A DNA stretch of 64,000 nucleotides from Oasisia sp. SBJ-2009 (GCA_964017155.1 OZ024861.1:29018733-29082732); one strand, 5' to 3'. Numbered from the stretch's first letter, positions 47,341 through 59,002 are shown. Notes: generated by a model not told the origin, from the sequence alone. Numbers and translations: made by a program.

Positions 47341-48618
47341 CGATATTTGGCGAGCCTCCGCGCGTGTGGAGTTGATTGGGGACTGGACCCAAGAATAATG
47401 CTCTAACGACGGATGACAGTTGTAGCTTCCGATTGTTGAATACTAAGAAAAACAGGTCATAAATATATTGCGTTACAATAATAATTGTAAAACTTCTATA
47501 GCGCATATTACCATATATCCTTAACAAGGTCAAATGTCAAAATCATTTAGCTAGCCTACATGTAACACGGGGACAGGCAAAAGTTATCATTGGAGCATGG
47601 AACCGCCGAAAATGTAAGGTGGAAGAGCAATTTCAAAGAAATTTGTTTTCAATTTGTTACGAAAGGTGTCTACAGTTTCAGAGATGTTATCGTAATAGGA
47701 GATTGATTGCAGATTGTTGGCGCAGCCACAGTCACAGAGAAAGCACGTTTGCCAATATTCAGCTTAGCCTTAGTCTTAGACTTAGTTTTAGGATCAAAAC
47801 ATTGTTTGGAAACGGATGATCTAAGCCTAGACTAAGAGTCCTAGAGATATCAGAAAAATGTAGCAGATTAACTAAGTATGTCAGTTGTTGAGTAGAAAGT
47901 GTACGATATGTAACAGTAGCCAATTTAAATGTAATTCGGTATACAACTGGAAACCAAATACAATCACAATGTAGCGGTATAGACACTATGTCTATAGTGA
48001 TGATGAGAAATGGGGGTCTGAAGTACCACGCGTGCTAAACAATTCTATGCACGTTGAAGTTTAGATAAGTCTTTTTGGCAATGTTATTTCTTATCCTAAA
48101 TGTTCGGTGTAATATTGAGTTTACCACACAGTCATAGATATAGCGATTTATGTAGGGCAGATAGTAGTAACGATTTTAGGCCGTATGTTTCTATTACGGG
48201 ATTTGCATTTTACATTGTTGTACGTTGTGATTTCACAACTGTTCGATACACACTTATATCTAACAAGTCGTCTAAATGCATATACTCATAAACCATGTAT
48301 ACATTTGCCCCAAAACAGGTTGTACTGCGCGAAGGATCGCCAAACACAACTTGTCACAAGTACTAGCGGCCGATGGCGATGCCATGGCAACCATCACAAT
48401 AGTCGATTAAAATGCATGATTTCCGTGATCATTGTTACCGGCAAAGTCTTCCACTGCTTCTGCTTGTAATTATCCGTCGGACAGTATAACCATAAAGCAC
48501 TATTTGGTGATAGTCCGATTACTACAACCAAAAAAGGTTCTATATGTCAACATGGAAAACATGGACTTCCTGCCTCCAAGTTCCCCCAACCTCGTTTTCG
48601 AGCACGAGACTTACACAT
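47341..48618 (+). repeat. dispersed repeat R1, copy 3, split
   Basis: The left part at 47341-47405 (CTCCGCGCG, TTGGGGACTGGACCCAAGAA) and right part at 48195-48618 (TACGGGATTTGCATTTTACA through CGAGACTTACACATC) match copies 1 and 2 with more divergence. The 790 bp between them is absent from the other copies and holds a LINE relict. The repeat begins about 210 bp upstream of the HMG-gene start codon. Confidence 0.8.
47560..47790 (-). pseudogene. LINE ORF2 C-terminal relict inside R1 copy 3
   Basis: The minus strand reads KLNIGKRAFSVTVAAPTI, then a degraded segment ending FFEIALPPYIFGGSM. It is the inverted counterpart of 19441-19870, sharing for example TTATCATTGGAGCATGGAAC on the opposite strand. 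Confidence 0.75.
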
Positions 48619-48658
48619 CTCGCATTGGAAGGGGCTATCCGGCATCCGAACAAACTCA

Positions 48659-48661
<3 letters not shown>

Positions 48662-48713
<52 letters not shown>

Positions 48714-48782
48714 TACATATATATGTATATACACATAATATATATATATACATAATATATATATATATACGTATATATATAC

Positions 48783-48860
<78 letters not shown>
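48662..48860. repeat. (TA)n microsatellite with ATAC/ATAA interruptions
   Basis: About 200 bp of TA-rich repeat starting after the tail of R1 copy 3. It contains periodic CATATATATAC blocks in the middle. Confidence 0.95.
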
Positions 48861-48864
<4 letters not shown>

Positions 48865-48869
48865 ACAAG

Positions 48870-49380
48870 AAGCAATTTAATATATAATAAATAGGTTTTA
48901 AAGTAACATTAATTGAAGTGATAACTGACTTTCTATTAGAATTCCAAATAATAAACAAACAAGACATTTAGTCATAGCTATCAACACAATCCGCGTATTT
49001 ATCACTGCGCTGTGGACTATAGAATTAATAATTTAAATAAAATTAATAATTTAAAAGACCTTAATGCGTTAGCAGTTGATCACGCTAGAGGTATCCAATC
49101 CGCATTGCAACGGCCAAATCCGTGGTAAGTACATATAGCATAGTTACCCCTCAACTAATAATAGTAGACTCTAAATGTAGTAATGACTGATAATTAATAA
49201 ATTCACTGTAGGAACGTCCCAGTGGAAACTGTACTCAAGTAACTGGGCAAGTGTTATTTTGCATCCTTTTTTGATATATAAATAGTCATTACCAGGTACG
49301 TTCCTGTAACTTGTAAGCAGCCATCGTAGTTACATGCACTGCTTACTCCTGTCAGAAAACCTGTCCAACTAGTTCTGGTT
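48870..49380. other. intergenic, no supported gene
   Basis: AT-rich, nothing recognised beyond short AATAATTTAAA duplications near 49030. Confidence 0.4.
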
Positions 49381-49386
49381 TACTTT

Positions 49387-49600
49387 TTGTCCCCAAAAGT
49401 CAATACTAATATTGGAACTAGTGCTTTTTCTGAAGCTGTTCCAACTCTTTGGAATATGTTTCCTTCTATTGTCAACCGTACAGCAGTTGAAAACATTGCT
49501 AAATTCCGCCGTCATTTAAAAAACACCTTTACAACCTCGACTGTCCGCCATAGCTCCCTGTCATATCAATCAAACTGTTGGCAACTGGAATTGTTTAGTT
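49387..49600 (+). pseudogene. LINE ORF2 C-terminal fragment
   Basis: The plus frame reads FSEAVPTLWNMFPSIVNRTA, then IAKFRRHLKNTF, the classical end of CR1/Jockey/RTE-type LINE ORF2 proteins (alanine-phenylalanine, Pro-Thr-Leu-Trp-Asn, Phe-Arg-Arg-x-Leu-Lys). The open frame continues to 49830 with Phe/Leu-rich sequence that may be the LINE 3' UTR. Confidence 0.8.
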
Positions 49601-49839
49601 TCTTAGATTTATTATCCCTTTGTATTAATACACATCTGAGCCTGGTTTCTAATGGTTTAGGCGCAATAGAAGTTTTCAAATTCTTATTAATATATCCTCT
49701 GTTCTTTGTCACTATGAATCAGGCAGCCAGTTACTGGTCGTTATTTCCCTACCCTACTAATTTTCGGGGATTGGGGGCTATGCCCCCTTTGCCTCCTCTG
49801 TTCCCGTCACTGCGTTTAAAGTGTTCATAATCATTTGTT

Positions 49840-50215
49840 TTGTTTTCGGCGGTACAACCCTCCAACACATAGCCAAAATGTGTTTGTTTTATTACATCAG
49901 ACATATTGAACTAACTAGAAGTAATCGGACGTCATTTTGTGTTATTATTTTCACATTTAAGGTGTTATGGACCCTTCCTAGAGATTGCCAACACATTAGT
50001 TTGTTACAGCACACTCAAATTAACCAACAAGTTTTTATAGTCTACTACGTAATGTCTAGATGGGTTGGCTTTTTCGAGAAAAAAATCGTGAATGTAAACG
50101 ATTTTGCGCAGACCTGTCGTATAAAGTTTACTAATTTGGTTTGTAATAACCTAAATCTTGACCAAAGTCTGTAATTTTTATTAAAAGCGATGTTGGTCTT
50201 CTCAACAAGTAGACA
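49840..50215. other. intergenic, no supported gene
   Basis: The plus frame at 49821-50174 is open but has no recognised motif. It may be a continuation of the LINE 3' region. Confidence 0.35.
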
Positions 50216-50218
50216 TAT

Positions 50219-50220
<2 letters not shown>

Positions 50221-50277
<57 letters not shown>

Positions 50278-50407
50278 TGTGTGTCCTCGTGAGTATGCGC
50301 ATGAGTGCGTGCGTGCGTGTGTGTGCGCGCGCGTGTATGTGCATGCGTTCGTGCGTGCGTGCGTGTGTGGGCGCGTGTGTGTCCTCGTGAGTATGCGCAT
50401 GAGTGCG

Positions 50408-50439
<32 letters not shown>

Positions 50440-50562
50440 TGCGTGTGTGGGCGCATGTGTGTCCTCGTGAGTATGTGCATGAGTGCGTGCATGTGCGCGC
50501 GCGTGTATGTGCATGCGTTCGTGCGTTCGTGCGTTCGTGCGTTCGTGCGTGCGTGTGTCTTT
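50221..50562. repeat. (GT)n/(GTGC)n array with ~80-98 bp higher-order units
   Basis: A pure GT tract is followed by three copies of a longer unit, each containing GTGTGTCCTCGTGAGTATG (at about 50279, 50377 and 50458), and ending in GTTC/GTGC repeats. Several overlapping Cys/Val or His/Thr ORFs here are artefacts. Confidence 0.92.
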
Positions 50563-50569
50563 CCTAGAC

Positions 50570-52440
50570 GTATATCCACAGTTAGCTTCCAGCTACCAGA
50601 GCCTGCACACACCGCCGTCCGAACATACCCTGGAACCTGGAACAAGATGGCGGCTGGCGGGTTGATTGCGTGTCGGTGATGGCGAGTGATTGACATGTTC
50701 CATCTTTGGCGCAGCGGGCCGTATCTGGTGTCGCCCAGTCGCCCTGGATGACGTTGTCGTGTGAGTGTGTCACCTGTGTGTCGTCAGCAGGGGACGAGGT
50801 GGACCGCCCGGCTCGTGTCACTGCTATCAGATCCCTTCACTTCGGCTCCCTTGCCGAGCCGAGGGCCAACTATCCCTATACTTACAGGCCGCTCGCAGTG
50901 CCGTCTGACCACGCCGACGCATTATTCACACATCTTAATAATTATATATTTTTATAATTTATGAAATTACAACAATTAAAAAATTGAACTGTAAAAAACG
51001 TTTTGGAAAACAATTTTTTACGATCACAAAAAGATGATATTAATATTATCGTACACACATATGTTTATTGTGTACAACTTTTGTTTTTAAATGTTTTAGA
51101 TCCGATCGCTAGATATGGCTGTAGGATATTAGTTTCTAATAGCTTGGTTATCGTTTAAATATGGCAGCCATGTTTAAAGGTCACATCAAAGAAGGTGGTC
51201 AGCCACGCTTCTGAAATGTCCATCACCAATTGTCGGACACCTGAGATATCTGTGTAACTGAAAATCATAGTGGCAATTAGTCACTCTATTTGAAAATCAA
51301 ATCTTGTCTGGTTAAAGGACTATTGTAATGTGACACAAAAAGTGCGAACATTTTAAAGTATTAACTGGCAATTTTATTATATATTGTAATGTATTAGTGA
51401 GTAGTTAATGTATTAACAAATATATTAGTTTTGAAAGCATACAAAAAAGTTCTTGAATGCCAACAGACGTAACACAATAATAAGTTTCGACCAGAGTACC
51501 GTGTTGAAATAGCATTATGCAGATTGTCTGAATTTCTGTAAGCACATATGTAGTGTCGAGTGAGTAGAAATTATGTTTTATGCAGCGTGGTATCAGAACT
51601 GTCAAACTATGACAGACGACAGTCGATGTTATTTTCTCCGTATTGTTACTGGTGTCATTTAGATTTGTAATGTCAACACGACAGACCACTGTCTGATTCT
51701 AGCAGGAATTAAGGGGTGTCAGGTTTAAAAGTAGTTTGTGGGAAACTGAGGTATTTTAATTTAACGAATTTTCTAGGGCACGTGGAGGTTAAATATGCTG
51801 TAATTTATTTCGGTAACAGATATATTCAAATTTGATAAGAAATTAAAGAAACGTTATAATGGCCGCCTACGGAAATGTCAAATGTGATCCTATGTTAACA
51901 AAGATATTATACAAAGTATACAATATATTGAAATGAAAACAAACTGAAATAAAAACACCCCGATCGGGTTGTCTATGCAGGTAAAACATCACCCGTGCCT
52001 TATTGGAAACTACGCCGAGACTTCTCCGTGGCGTGACGTGTCGTTGCAGGAGCCATATGGCAGGCGCTCGGCCCCGTCCGACCCGGCGCTCGGCCACGGA
52101 GCGACGGGTGGGCGCCGTCGCAGGGGACTCGTCTACCTGACGAAGATTCACTCTCTCGCTGGCACGGTTGACTCCGGTTACGGCTCAAGATGCGTTGATT
52201 GACTTGCACGCGGCGGGACAAACGGCGCGGGTTTTGTGCGGGGCGCACCGGCTTCTCTTCGGGGAGGACACGCACTTTCTATGGGGCGTCGTCTTCTTTT
52301 TAATACGTCACTCGTTACGCGCGCGCTATTTAATTGCTTTTTGACGACATTAATTCGGCGCCGTAGGAGATTTCGTCGAGCGGAGAAAGAACGTCGACAG
52401 TCGAGTGACAAGACGCAACGACGACACTGAGGCGGTGTCC
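50570..52440. other. intergenic with two CpG-rich segments
   Basis: 50600-50900 and 52000-52440 are GC/CpG-rich; 50940-51960 is AT-rich. No coding exon was identified. The CpG-rich parts could be regulatory or a short unrecognised gene. Confidence 0.35.
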
Positions 52441-52453
52441 TTGTCACTGACCC

Positions 52454-52833
52454 GTGATGGGTTGGACGGACACGTGATGGGTTGGACAGACACGTGATGG
52501 GTTGGACGGACATGTGATGGGTTGGACGGACACATGATGGGTTGGACGGATATGTGATGGGTTGGACGGACATGTGATGGGTTGGACGGATATGTGATGG
52601 GTTGGACGGACACGTGATGGGTTGGACAGACACGTGATGGGTTGGACGGACACATGATGGGTTGGACGGATATGTGATGGGTTGGACGGATATGTGATGG
52701 GTTGGACGGATACGTGATGGGTTAGACGGACACATGGTGGATTGGACGGACACGTGATGGGTTGCACGGATACGTGATGGGTTAGACGAACACGTGATTG
52801 GTTGGACGGACACGTAATAGGCGGTTTCGTTCA
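52454..52833. repeat. 20-bp minisatellite, ~19 units
   Basis: The unit is GTGATGGGTTGGACGGACAC, varying mainly at the last four bases (CACG, CATG, TATG, TACG). About six junctions form CACGTG, the palindromic E-box. A long minus-strand ORF (52178-52834) with Ser/Pro/Ile/Thr repeats is a by-product of the array. Confidence 0.95.
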
Positions 52834-52844
52834 CCCCGCATTAG

Positions 52845-52990
52845 CCTGTGTCTTTCGGAAGAGACACTAAAAGCCGGCGGTCCCTTCTATATGGTGTTTA
52901 TGCCAGGGAAAGTAAAAGATCACACACAGGGAGTAAATGTGTAACCTGTAGTGGATTCACAACTTCTCGTTGGACTTTAAACGGCCTGCA
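52845..52990 (+). repeat. SINE family A, 5'-truncated
   Basis: It carries TTTCGGAAGAGACACTAAAA, GGCGGTCCCTTCTATATGGT and AAGTAAAAGATCACACAC, matching the body of the minus-strand SINE at 6385-6605. It separates the 20-bp and 39-bp minisatellites. Confidence 0.85.
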
Positions 52991-53074
52991 AAGGGCCCCG
53001 TCCTGTATCGGAGAGAAGAGAAGAAGAAGATGTTGGGCTTAGGGTCGTATATGCAGTCTGGTCCTTCACTGTTA

Positions 53075-53952
53075 ATGGATGGGTTGAGAGGGTTCGAGCG
53101 ACTTAGTCTGTCAATGGATGGGCTGAGGGGGTTCGAGCGACTTAGTCTGTCAATGGATGGGTTGAGGGGGTTCGTGACCGACTTAGTCTGTCAATGGATG
53201 GGTTGAGGGGGTTCGAGCGACTTAGTATGTTAATGGATGGATTGAGGGGGTTCGAGCGACTTAGTCTGTCAATGGGTGCGTTGTAGGGGTTCGAGCGACT
53301 TAGTCTGTCAATGGATGGGTTGAGGGGGTTCGTGACCGGCTTAGACTGTCAATGGATGGGTTGAGGGGGTTCGAGCGACTTAGTATGTTAATGGATGGAT
53401 TGAGGGGGTTCGAGCGACTTAGTCTGTCAATGGATGGGTTGAGGGGGTTCGTGACCGACTTAGACTGTCAATGGATGGGTTGAGGGGGTTCGAGCGACTT
53501 AGTATGTTACTGGATGAATTGAGGGGGTTCGAGCGACTTAGTCTGTCAATGGGTGCGTTGTAGGGGTTCGAGCGACTTAGTCTGTCAATGGATGGGTTGA
53601 GGGGGTTCGTGACCGACTTAGACTGTCAATGGATGGGTTGAGGGGGTTCGAGCGACTTAGTATGTTAATGGATGGATTGAGGGGTTTGAGCAACTTAGTC
53701 TGTCAATGGGTGCGTTGTAGGGGTTCGAGCGACTTAGTATGTCAATGGATGGGTTGAGGGGGTCGAGCGACTTAGTATGTTAATGGATGGATTAAGGGGT
53801 TCGAGCGACTTCGTCTGTCAATGGATGGGTTAATGGGGTTCGAGCGACTTAGTATGTCTATGGATGGGTTGAGGGGGTTCGAGCGACTTAGTCGGTCAAT
53901 GGATGGGTTGAGGGGATTCGAGCGACTTAGTATGTTAATGGATGGAGTGTAG
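53075..53952. repeat. 39/41-bp minisatellite, ~22 units, with higher-order structure
   Basis: The base unit reads ATGGATGGGTTGAGGGGGTT, then CGAGCGACTTAGTCTGTCA. Variant types recur in order: a 41-bp unit with CGTGACCG, a unit ending TATGTTA, a unit with GGATTGAG, and a unit with GGGTGCGTTGTAGG. The cycle of four (or three) repeats at about 53153, 53311, 53432 and 53590. Confidence 0.95.
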
Positions 53953-53959
53953 AATGACT

Positions 53960-55500
53960 GTATAATTATACTTTCTTTTTAATTATGTGTCCTTACTAAA
54001 TCGATGTGATTTCTTTGATAGCATAAATTTATATTGAGATATGTGGAATATTGACGTGTCCTTAAAAATTCGATGTAACTTCTTCAACAGCTTCAAATTA
54101 TATTGGATTCTACAGAATGTTCTATAAAATCGTATAAATATTTTACTGTGATCGCAAACAATTAAAATTAATTTTATGGCGTGTTTCAGACAATAAGAGT
54201 TTTTTATTTCCTGTCTTTTTCATTTCGTCAATAGAACTCATTCGTTAATATCGTTGATTACGCCTTTCCGAATCGTTTTGTTCTTTATTTCGCTTTATCT
54301 TTAGTTCTTTTTATGTTCATTCGTTCGAGCTTTATTTTTCGTTTATTTGTTCGATCGCTTGTTCATTGTTGATAAAAAAAACAGAACTCGTACACTTATG
54401 TCGTTTTATTAGTTAAATTATTCGTTGTCTGGTCGTTCGTTTGTTCGTTCGTTCACTTATTCTTTCGTTTATTCTTTCATTTATTCGTTCGTTCGGAGCT
54501 GATAGTAAAATAGTTAGATCACTTTAAAACGGTTTCAGTGTGTTTCAAGCCACCTTAATCTATCTTGCGACTTTCGATATTATACTTACACAATCTTGCA
54601 GTTGCGCGTTCTTTACTTTTCTACAAAATAATGTCGTGTTTGATTAAGAAGTCAGTTGAATTGCCCGTTGTCTGTATATTTAGGGTCTTGTTTGTGTGTA
54701 GGTGCGTTCCCCTCGCTTCAGAAATATACTTTCCTTCGACCTGAAAAAAATTCCCATCACTCCCCATTCGATATTGTTTTTCCGCCAAATAGGTCCCCTC
54801 TGAAAAACGAACTACGGAACGCACCAGATCGTCATGTAAATGTGACCAGTGTGTCCCACTGTGCATTCAGTGTCACCATATGTCGTATGGCGGGTTTTAT
54901 TCGTTCGATAAAAAAAAGTCATGTGACTTAATATAGTGTGACTATACGTCGTGTGACCAAACGTCGTGTGACTAAATACATCTCGTACAGAGGGACTCGA
55001 AACTGGACCCAGTTGTCGTGCCGAGCCGGGCCACCCAGTCTCTGGAGTAGCGTATAGTTACGGACATGTACATGGCTATTGAAACCGGAGACGTTTTTAG
55101 ACGTCGAGTGTTAAGTGAACAGGTGTCTAGCACGTCACCTTCGCACTTGTGACAGCTCCATTTGAGGTGTCAGCCGTGAAAATGTAGAATCTATTAGCTC
55201 CAGTCGAGGTCGTTTTATTCAGGCGAGACTCTAGCTGGGCACGCCTGAAAGCCAGTCGGCTTCAGTTTCACGTAAGCTGTTTTCCTTGTCGTCGTCGGAC
55301 CACAGCGGGGAATTTATCAAAAGTTGCCTGCCCAGTGCCCGCCAGACGCCCGTGCTGTTTCCAGTCGCAATAGAAGCGGACAGTCACCTGTCACTTATTG
55401 AATTAAACATATCTGACATTCCAAAATCACAGTACGCCGTGTAACAGATTTTTGGTAGAATTGACGTAATTCAAATAAAATAATGTCAAAGGAACATTAT
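53960..55500. other. intergenic; TTCG-rich patch and short repeats
   Basis: 54419-54497 is a degenerate TTCG/TTTA repeat. 54935-54980 has two copies of CGTCGTGTGAC. 55000-55400 is GC-richer with no exon recognised. Confidence 0.4.
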
Positions 55501-55554
55501 TATTTTGTGCGCGATTGGTAGTTGTGGTGGATGTTGTTGTGGTCGTGATAATCG

Positions 55555-55640
55555 TTGTGGTCATGGTGATGATGATGATGATGATGATAGTTGTTGTAGC
55601 CGTCGTCGTCGTCACAGTCGTAGTCGAAGCCACTGGCGTA
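55555..55640. repeat. GATGAT/GTCGTC trinucleotide-rich tract
   Basis: An ATG run (about seven units) is followed by GTC and GTT triplets. The overlapping Val/Met- or Asp-rich ORFs are artefacts. Confidence 0.85.
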
Positions 55641-55756
55641 AGAATACCAGTTGTAATGTTACTGGTGTTGTTGTTGTTATTATTAATTTTATTATTGCTA
55701 TTTCATTCGCAAAATTGTTATCCTCTAAGTAGTACTACGTATAGGAACATGTACAC

Positions 55757-55811
55757 ACGCGCGCGCGCACGTTCGCATAGACACACGCGCGCATGTACAC
55801 ACACACACGCA

Positions 55812-55862
<51 letters not shown>
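55757..55862. repeat. (CGCA)n/(CA)n microsatellite
   Basis: GCGC and CGCA units pass into a pure CA run. Confidence 0.95.
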
Positions 55863-55863
<1 letters not shown>

Positions 55864-56033
55864 CCACAATGCAACAGAGGCCTGCTTGCATTCAACTTGA
55901 TCAACATCGCCCATCGCTCAAGAACTCGTTCTCTGCGGTGATGTCCAATGTAGACGCCAATAGTGACCTGTTGTCTCGCATTTAACGGCAACCGATCTTT
56001 GATTGACTCGAATGCGAACGAAGGCGACAGGTG

Positions 56034-56068
56034 TCATGTCGCTGACATGTCGCTGACGTGTCGCCGAC
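56034..56068. repeat. 12-bp tandem repeat, three units
   Basis: CATGTCGCTGA, CATGTCGCTGA and CGTGTCGCCGA follow one another. The unit CATGTCGCTGA occurs in no other place that I noticed. Confidence 0.6.
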
Positions 56069-56807
56069 GCACAAATTAACTGTTGTTGTTAGTTGCCCTG
56101 TCCAATTTGTCTCAGCTTTGTGCGTTGTCAATTGATTCCGGGCGGTCGTTTCACGCATGGCTGCACTCGGAGAGTACACGGCGCGGTCGGTCGGGCTCCC
56201 TGGAGGGCGCACGTCCGGCCACAGTCTGTCCAGCAATGTCCATCGTCTTAACTAAGTCGACCACACAACGTGAATTCAGCATCCACAATGATGAAAACAT
56301 GCGGTTTGATGACGTTATGCGTGCTACTATATGATCTTATTGACGCCCGCACAAGTCGGTTCACTGGGTGACTTAGCATAACACTGCCTCGGGTCACGGA
56401 GGCAGGGGTGATTATGGTCAGAGCAGTAATTACCTTAAATATCTCAGGTCGCGATCCTTATTATCCTTATAACAATAGCTTGCGTTCATAGGCTTTATAT
56501 ACTTTCTTCACTTGTAATGTTTCACGTCAGCTTTAAATCTCCGGGTCGAAAGAGCCAGGGTGTCACCCACGCATGTACAACAACACTAACTGTCACGTGT
56601 CTTGTACGTGAATGCTTATGTGTCCAAACATCCAATCTGTTGTAGCACGACTTGTTTAACACAAATCGTTATTTACTGCGAGATTTGGTCACTAAGAAAG
56701 CCATGAGTCAACTGGGTATGAATCAGCACATGTTTAAAATTGTAAAGCAATCGGTAAACATCATTATGCTGAATAGTAAATCGAGGTACGCTAACGAACG
56801 TGATATA

Positions 56808-56949
<142 letters not shown>

Positions 56950-57397
56950 ATCTTTATGTTCAGTCTTCGTTAGTACATATTCGTTATAAAATACAGTTAT
57001 AAAACCTTATAATTTACTCGACATTACCGTTAGTCCGATAGTAAGCTTAATGTTTAATATGTCGTAAATATTTTGTGTATTTCGCACCGACCACATTAAC
57101 GCAGTATAGCCTGTTTATATATAGCTATTTTTTAAACACGTTTAGTTGTTAGTGTATTTTCTTCTGTGTATACAAAATTGCAGGTGTAAACATGACATTA
57201 AACATATTGTTTAGTTGAGTGTTTCTTCTTTCAAGTGGATTTCTCTGGTATGTTCTAAATAGTGACTTTATTAATTTAATTTGTTAGGTTGGTTTGAATG
57301 AACGCGTTTGTTCGGCTTGCTCCGTGCCCGGGTATTGATAGGACCGCGTTTCGACCTCGTGATGTAAGAGCTACACTCACAAGCAAACGGGTGAATT

Positions 57398-57512
57398 CAC
57401 ACAGGTGTCAAAGGGGGTGCACTCTAAGAGTGGTGTCCACCTCCATACCACCTCCGCGCCACCTCCGCGCCACCTGCGCCACACCTGTTCGCTGCTGCCA
57501 CCTGTCAACAAC
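57398..57512. promoter_or_regulatory. cluster of CAGGTG/CACCTG E-boxes
   Basis: ACAGGTGTC near 57399, then CCACCTGCG, ACACCTGTT and CCACCTGTC within about 110 bp, with several CCACCTCC near-matches. CACCTG is the target of Snail and E-protein bHLH factors, and AGGTGT/ACACCT also fits T-box half-sites. This is a candidate regulatory element only. Confidence 0.35.
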
Positions 57513-58179
57513 TTTAACCGCAATTGTAGCTTCAACCGCAAGCGTGTTTCCGCTTTTAGATTAGAATTAAATACGTTTGCACTGGATGTCCGTACTTAGT
57601 AGGACAGAACCAATGTTGTTTCTTCTCTCGGTGTCTTTCTTCCTCGATTTCCCCTCGATCCCCAATCGCACACTTCCTCCATTTCTTCCATTCCCTCTTC
57701 ACCCTCCTATCGGGCTCACATTTCCCGAGTTCGCATGCTGTCACGACAATGGCGATAACTTGCGACTATTGTAGCTGTCACTTCACAGAAAGCTGTCACA
57801 AATCACCGTTGCGCCAGCAGCGAAGTGCGCTAATACCGCCAGACACCGGTTCGAGCCCGCGAGAGCAGTACTCACTCGACCCGCAACTTGTCGCGCGGTT
57901 ACGCTTCAGTGAACAATTGAGAAGCCATTGTTTTACGTGCGCTACTCGCAAGAGTCGTTGGTCAATGTCAGTTGGCCATCTCAGTACCTCCTCCACAGTC
58001 CCGTTCGCTGTACCCGTAATGACAACGCCGTTAGTCTGTGTCCGTCACCGCCGGGGTGGTATAAACTCGGACGGACTTAGAGACTCTTACGGCGGACCGG
58101 AGCGCGACAAACACGACAGAGGGTGGGCCGACCGCGCTCTTCACAGTCGAGTGAATCGCCAGTTCGTCCCGCCATTGTG

Positions 58180-58438
58180 TGCCGCCAGCCAATGACCGTC
58201 GGGCGGGCGGGTGACGGGTGGAGCGGTGCTAAGTAGCCGGCCGCCACCGTCAACGTCAGTTGAGCGTGTCTTCTACGAGCGGGTTGACGGCGACACGGTG
58301 TCACAAGTCAAAGTTTTGTTGTCAGCGCGACACGGACGGACGAACGGACGGACGGAGTACAGACCATAGAGTGGAGAGTCGCTCGTCGCTAATACTCACT
58401 CACTGCACGGCACGTTCGGGTTGTCAAGAAGACGATAC
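58180..58438 (+). promoter_or_regulatory. candidate promoter/5' UTR upstream of short exon
   Basis: A CpG-rich block with a CCAAT-type element (GCCAGCCAATGACC near 58184-58198) and GGGCGGGCGGG near 58201-58211 lies just before the ATG at 58439. No TATA box was seen. The call is inferred from composition. Confidence 0.35.
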
Positions 58439-58490
58439 ATGATGAACAAAGTTGTCCCCGGGACGACGACGTCATCGTCGACGACGTCAA
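58439..58490 (+). CDS. candidate first coding exon, product unknown
   Basis: ATGATG at 58439 opens a frame of 17 codons (MMNKVVPGTTTSSSTTS) plus one base, ending in a strong GTAAGT donor at 58491. It is preceded by a CpG-rich block and followed by AT-rich, intron-like DNA. A downstream exon was not found, so the gene would have to continue past the window. The family is not recognised. Confidence 0.4.
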
Positions 58491-58997
58491 GTAAGTACAC
58501 TCACAGTGTCGGCGACACACGTAAATGTCGCCAAGTGGACACGGGCGACTAAGACAATGATCGCGTGTAATCGATGGATATTAAGCGACCAAAAAGTCGC
58601 CTTTGGTCGGCAATTACGGCGCTCGTCGTTAATACAACAGCTTATCGAACGGTGTTAATCTGACTTATCGATTGGTGACTGTGTCGAAGTTATACGCCAA
58701 AGGCATCGGGAATCCACTCAAGCGATGTTGTTATAAGCTTAAATATATCACCGCAGCTCAATATACACGTTTAAAATGACATAAAACGTGAACGTCGTTA
58801 TTCTAGCAAATAGGCAGGATAGTTAACACACACAATAACAGCTTAAATAACTTGCACTATTAATACAAGTATATTAATATTTTATTTTTATTTTCTTAAT
58901 ACGTCAGACGTATTTTACAAGTGTTAAACCAATGTGTGAAACACTTCAGTGTGTTATTTGTCATGCGAATGTATTGGAACTTTATATAAAATTATAA

Positions 58998-59002
<5 letters not shown>

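Noticed and set aside
49387..49830. 147-aa intact ORF as a host gene
   Set aside because: Its first 60 residues are a LINE ORF2 C-terminus; the rest is Phe/Leu-rich with no domain and no splice context.
52178..52834. 218-aa minus-strand ORF with Ser/Pro/Ile/Thr repeats
   Set aside because: It is a translation of the 20-bp minisatellite; there is no splice context or conserved domain, and alternative frames are equally open.
53075..53952. CRISPR-like array
   Set aside because: Units are contiguous and near-identical with no unique spacers, and the genome is eukaryotic. It is a minisatellite.
55515..55985. 156-aa ORF with Val/Met-rich start
   Set aside because: It consists of trinucleotide and CA repeats joined by short unique sequence, with no domain.
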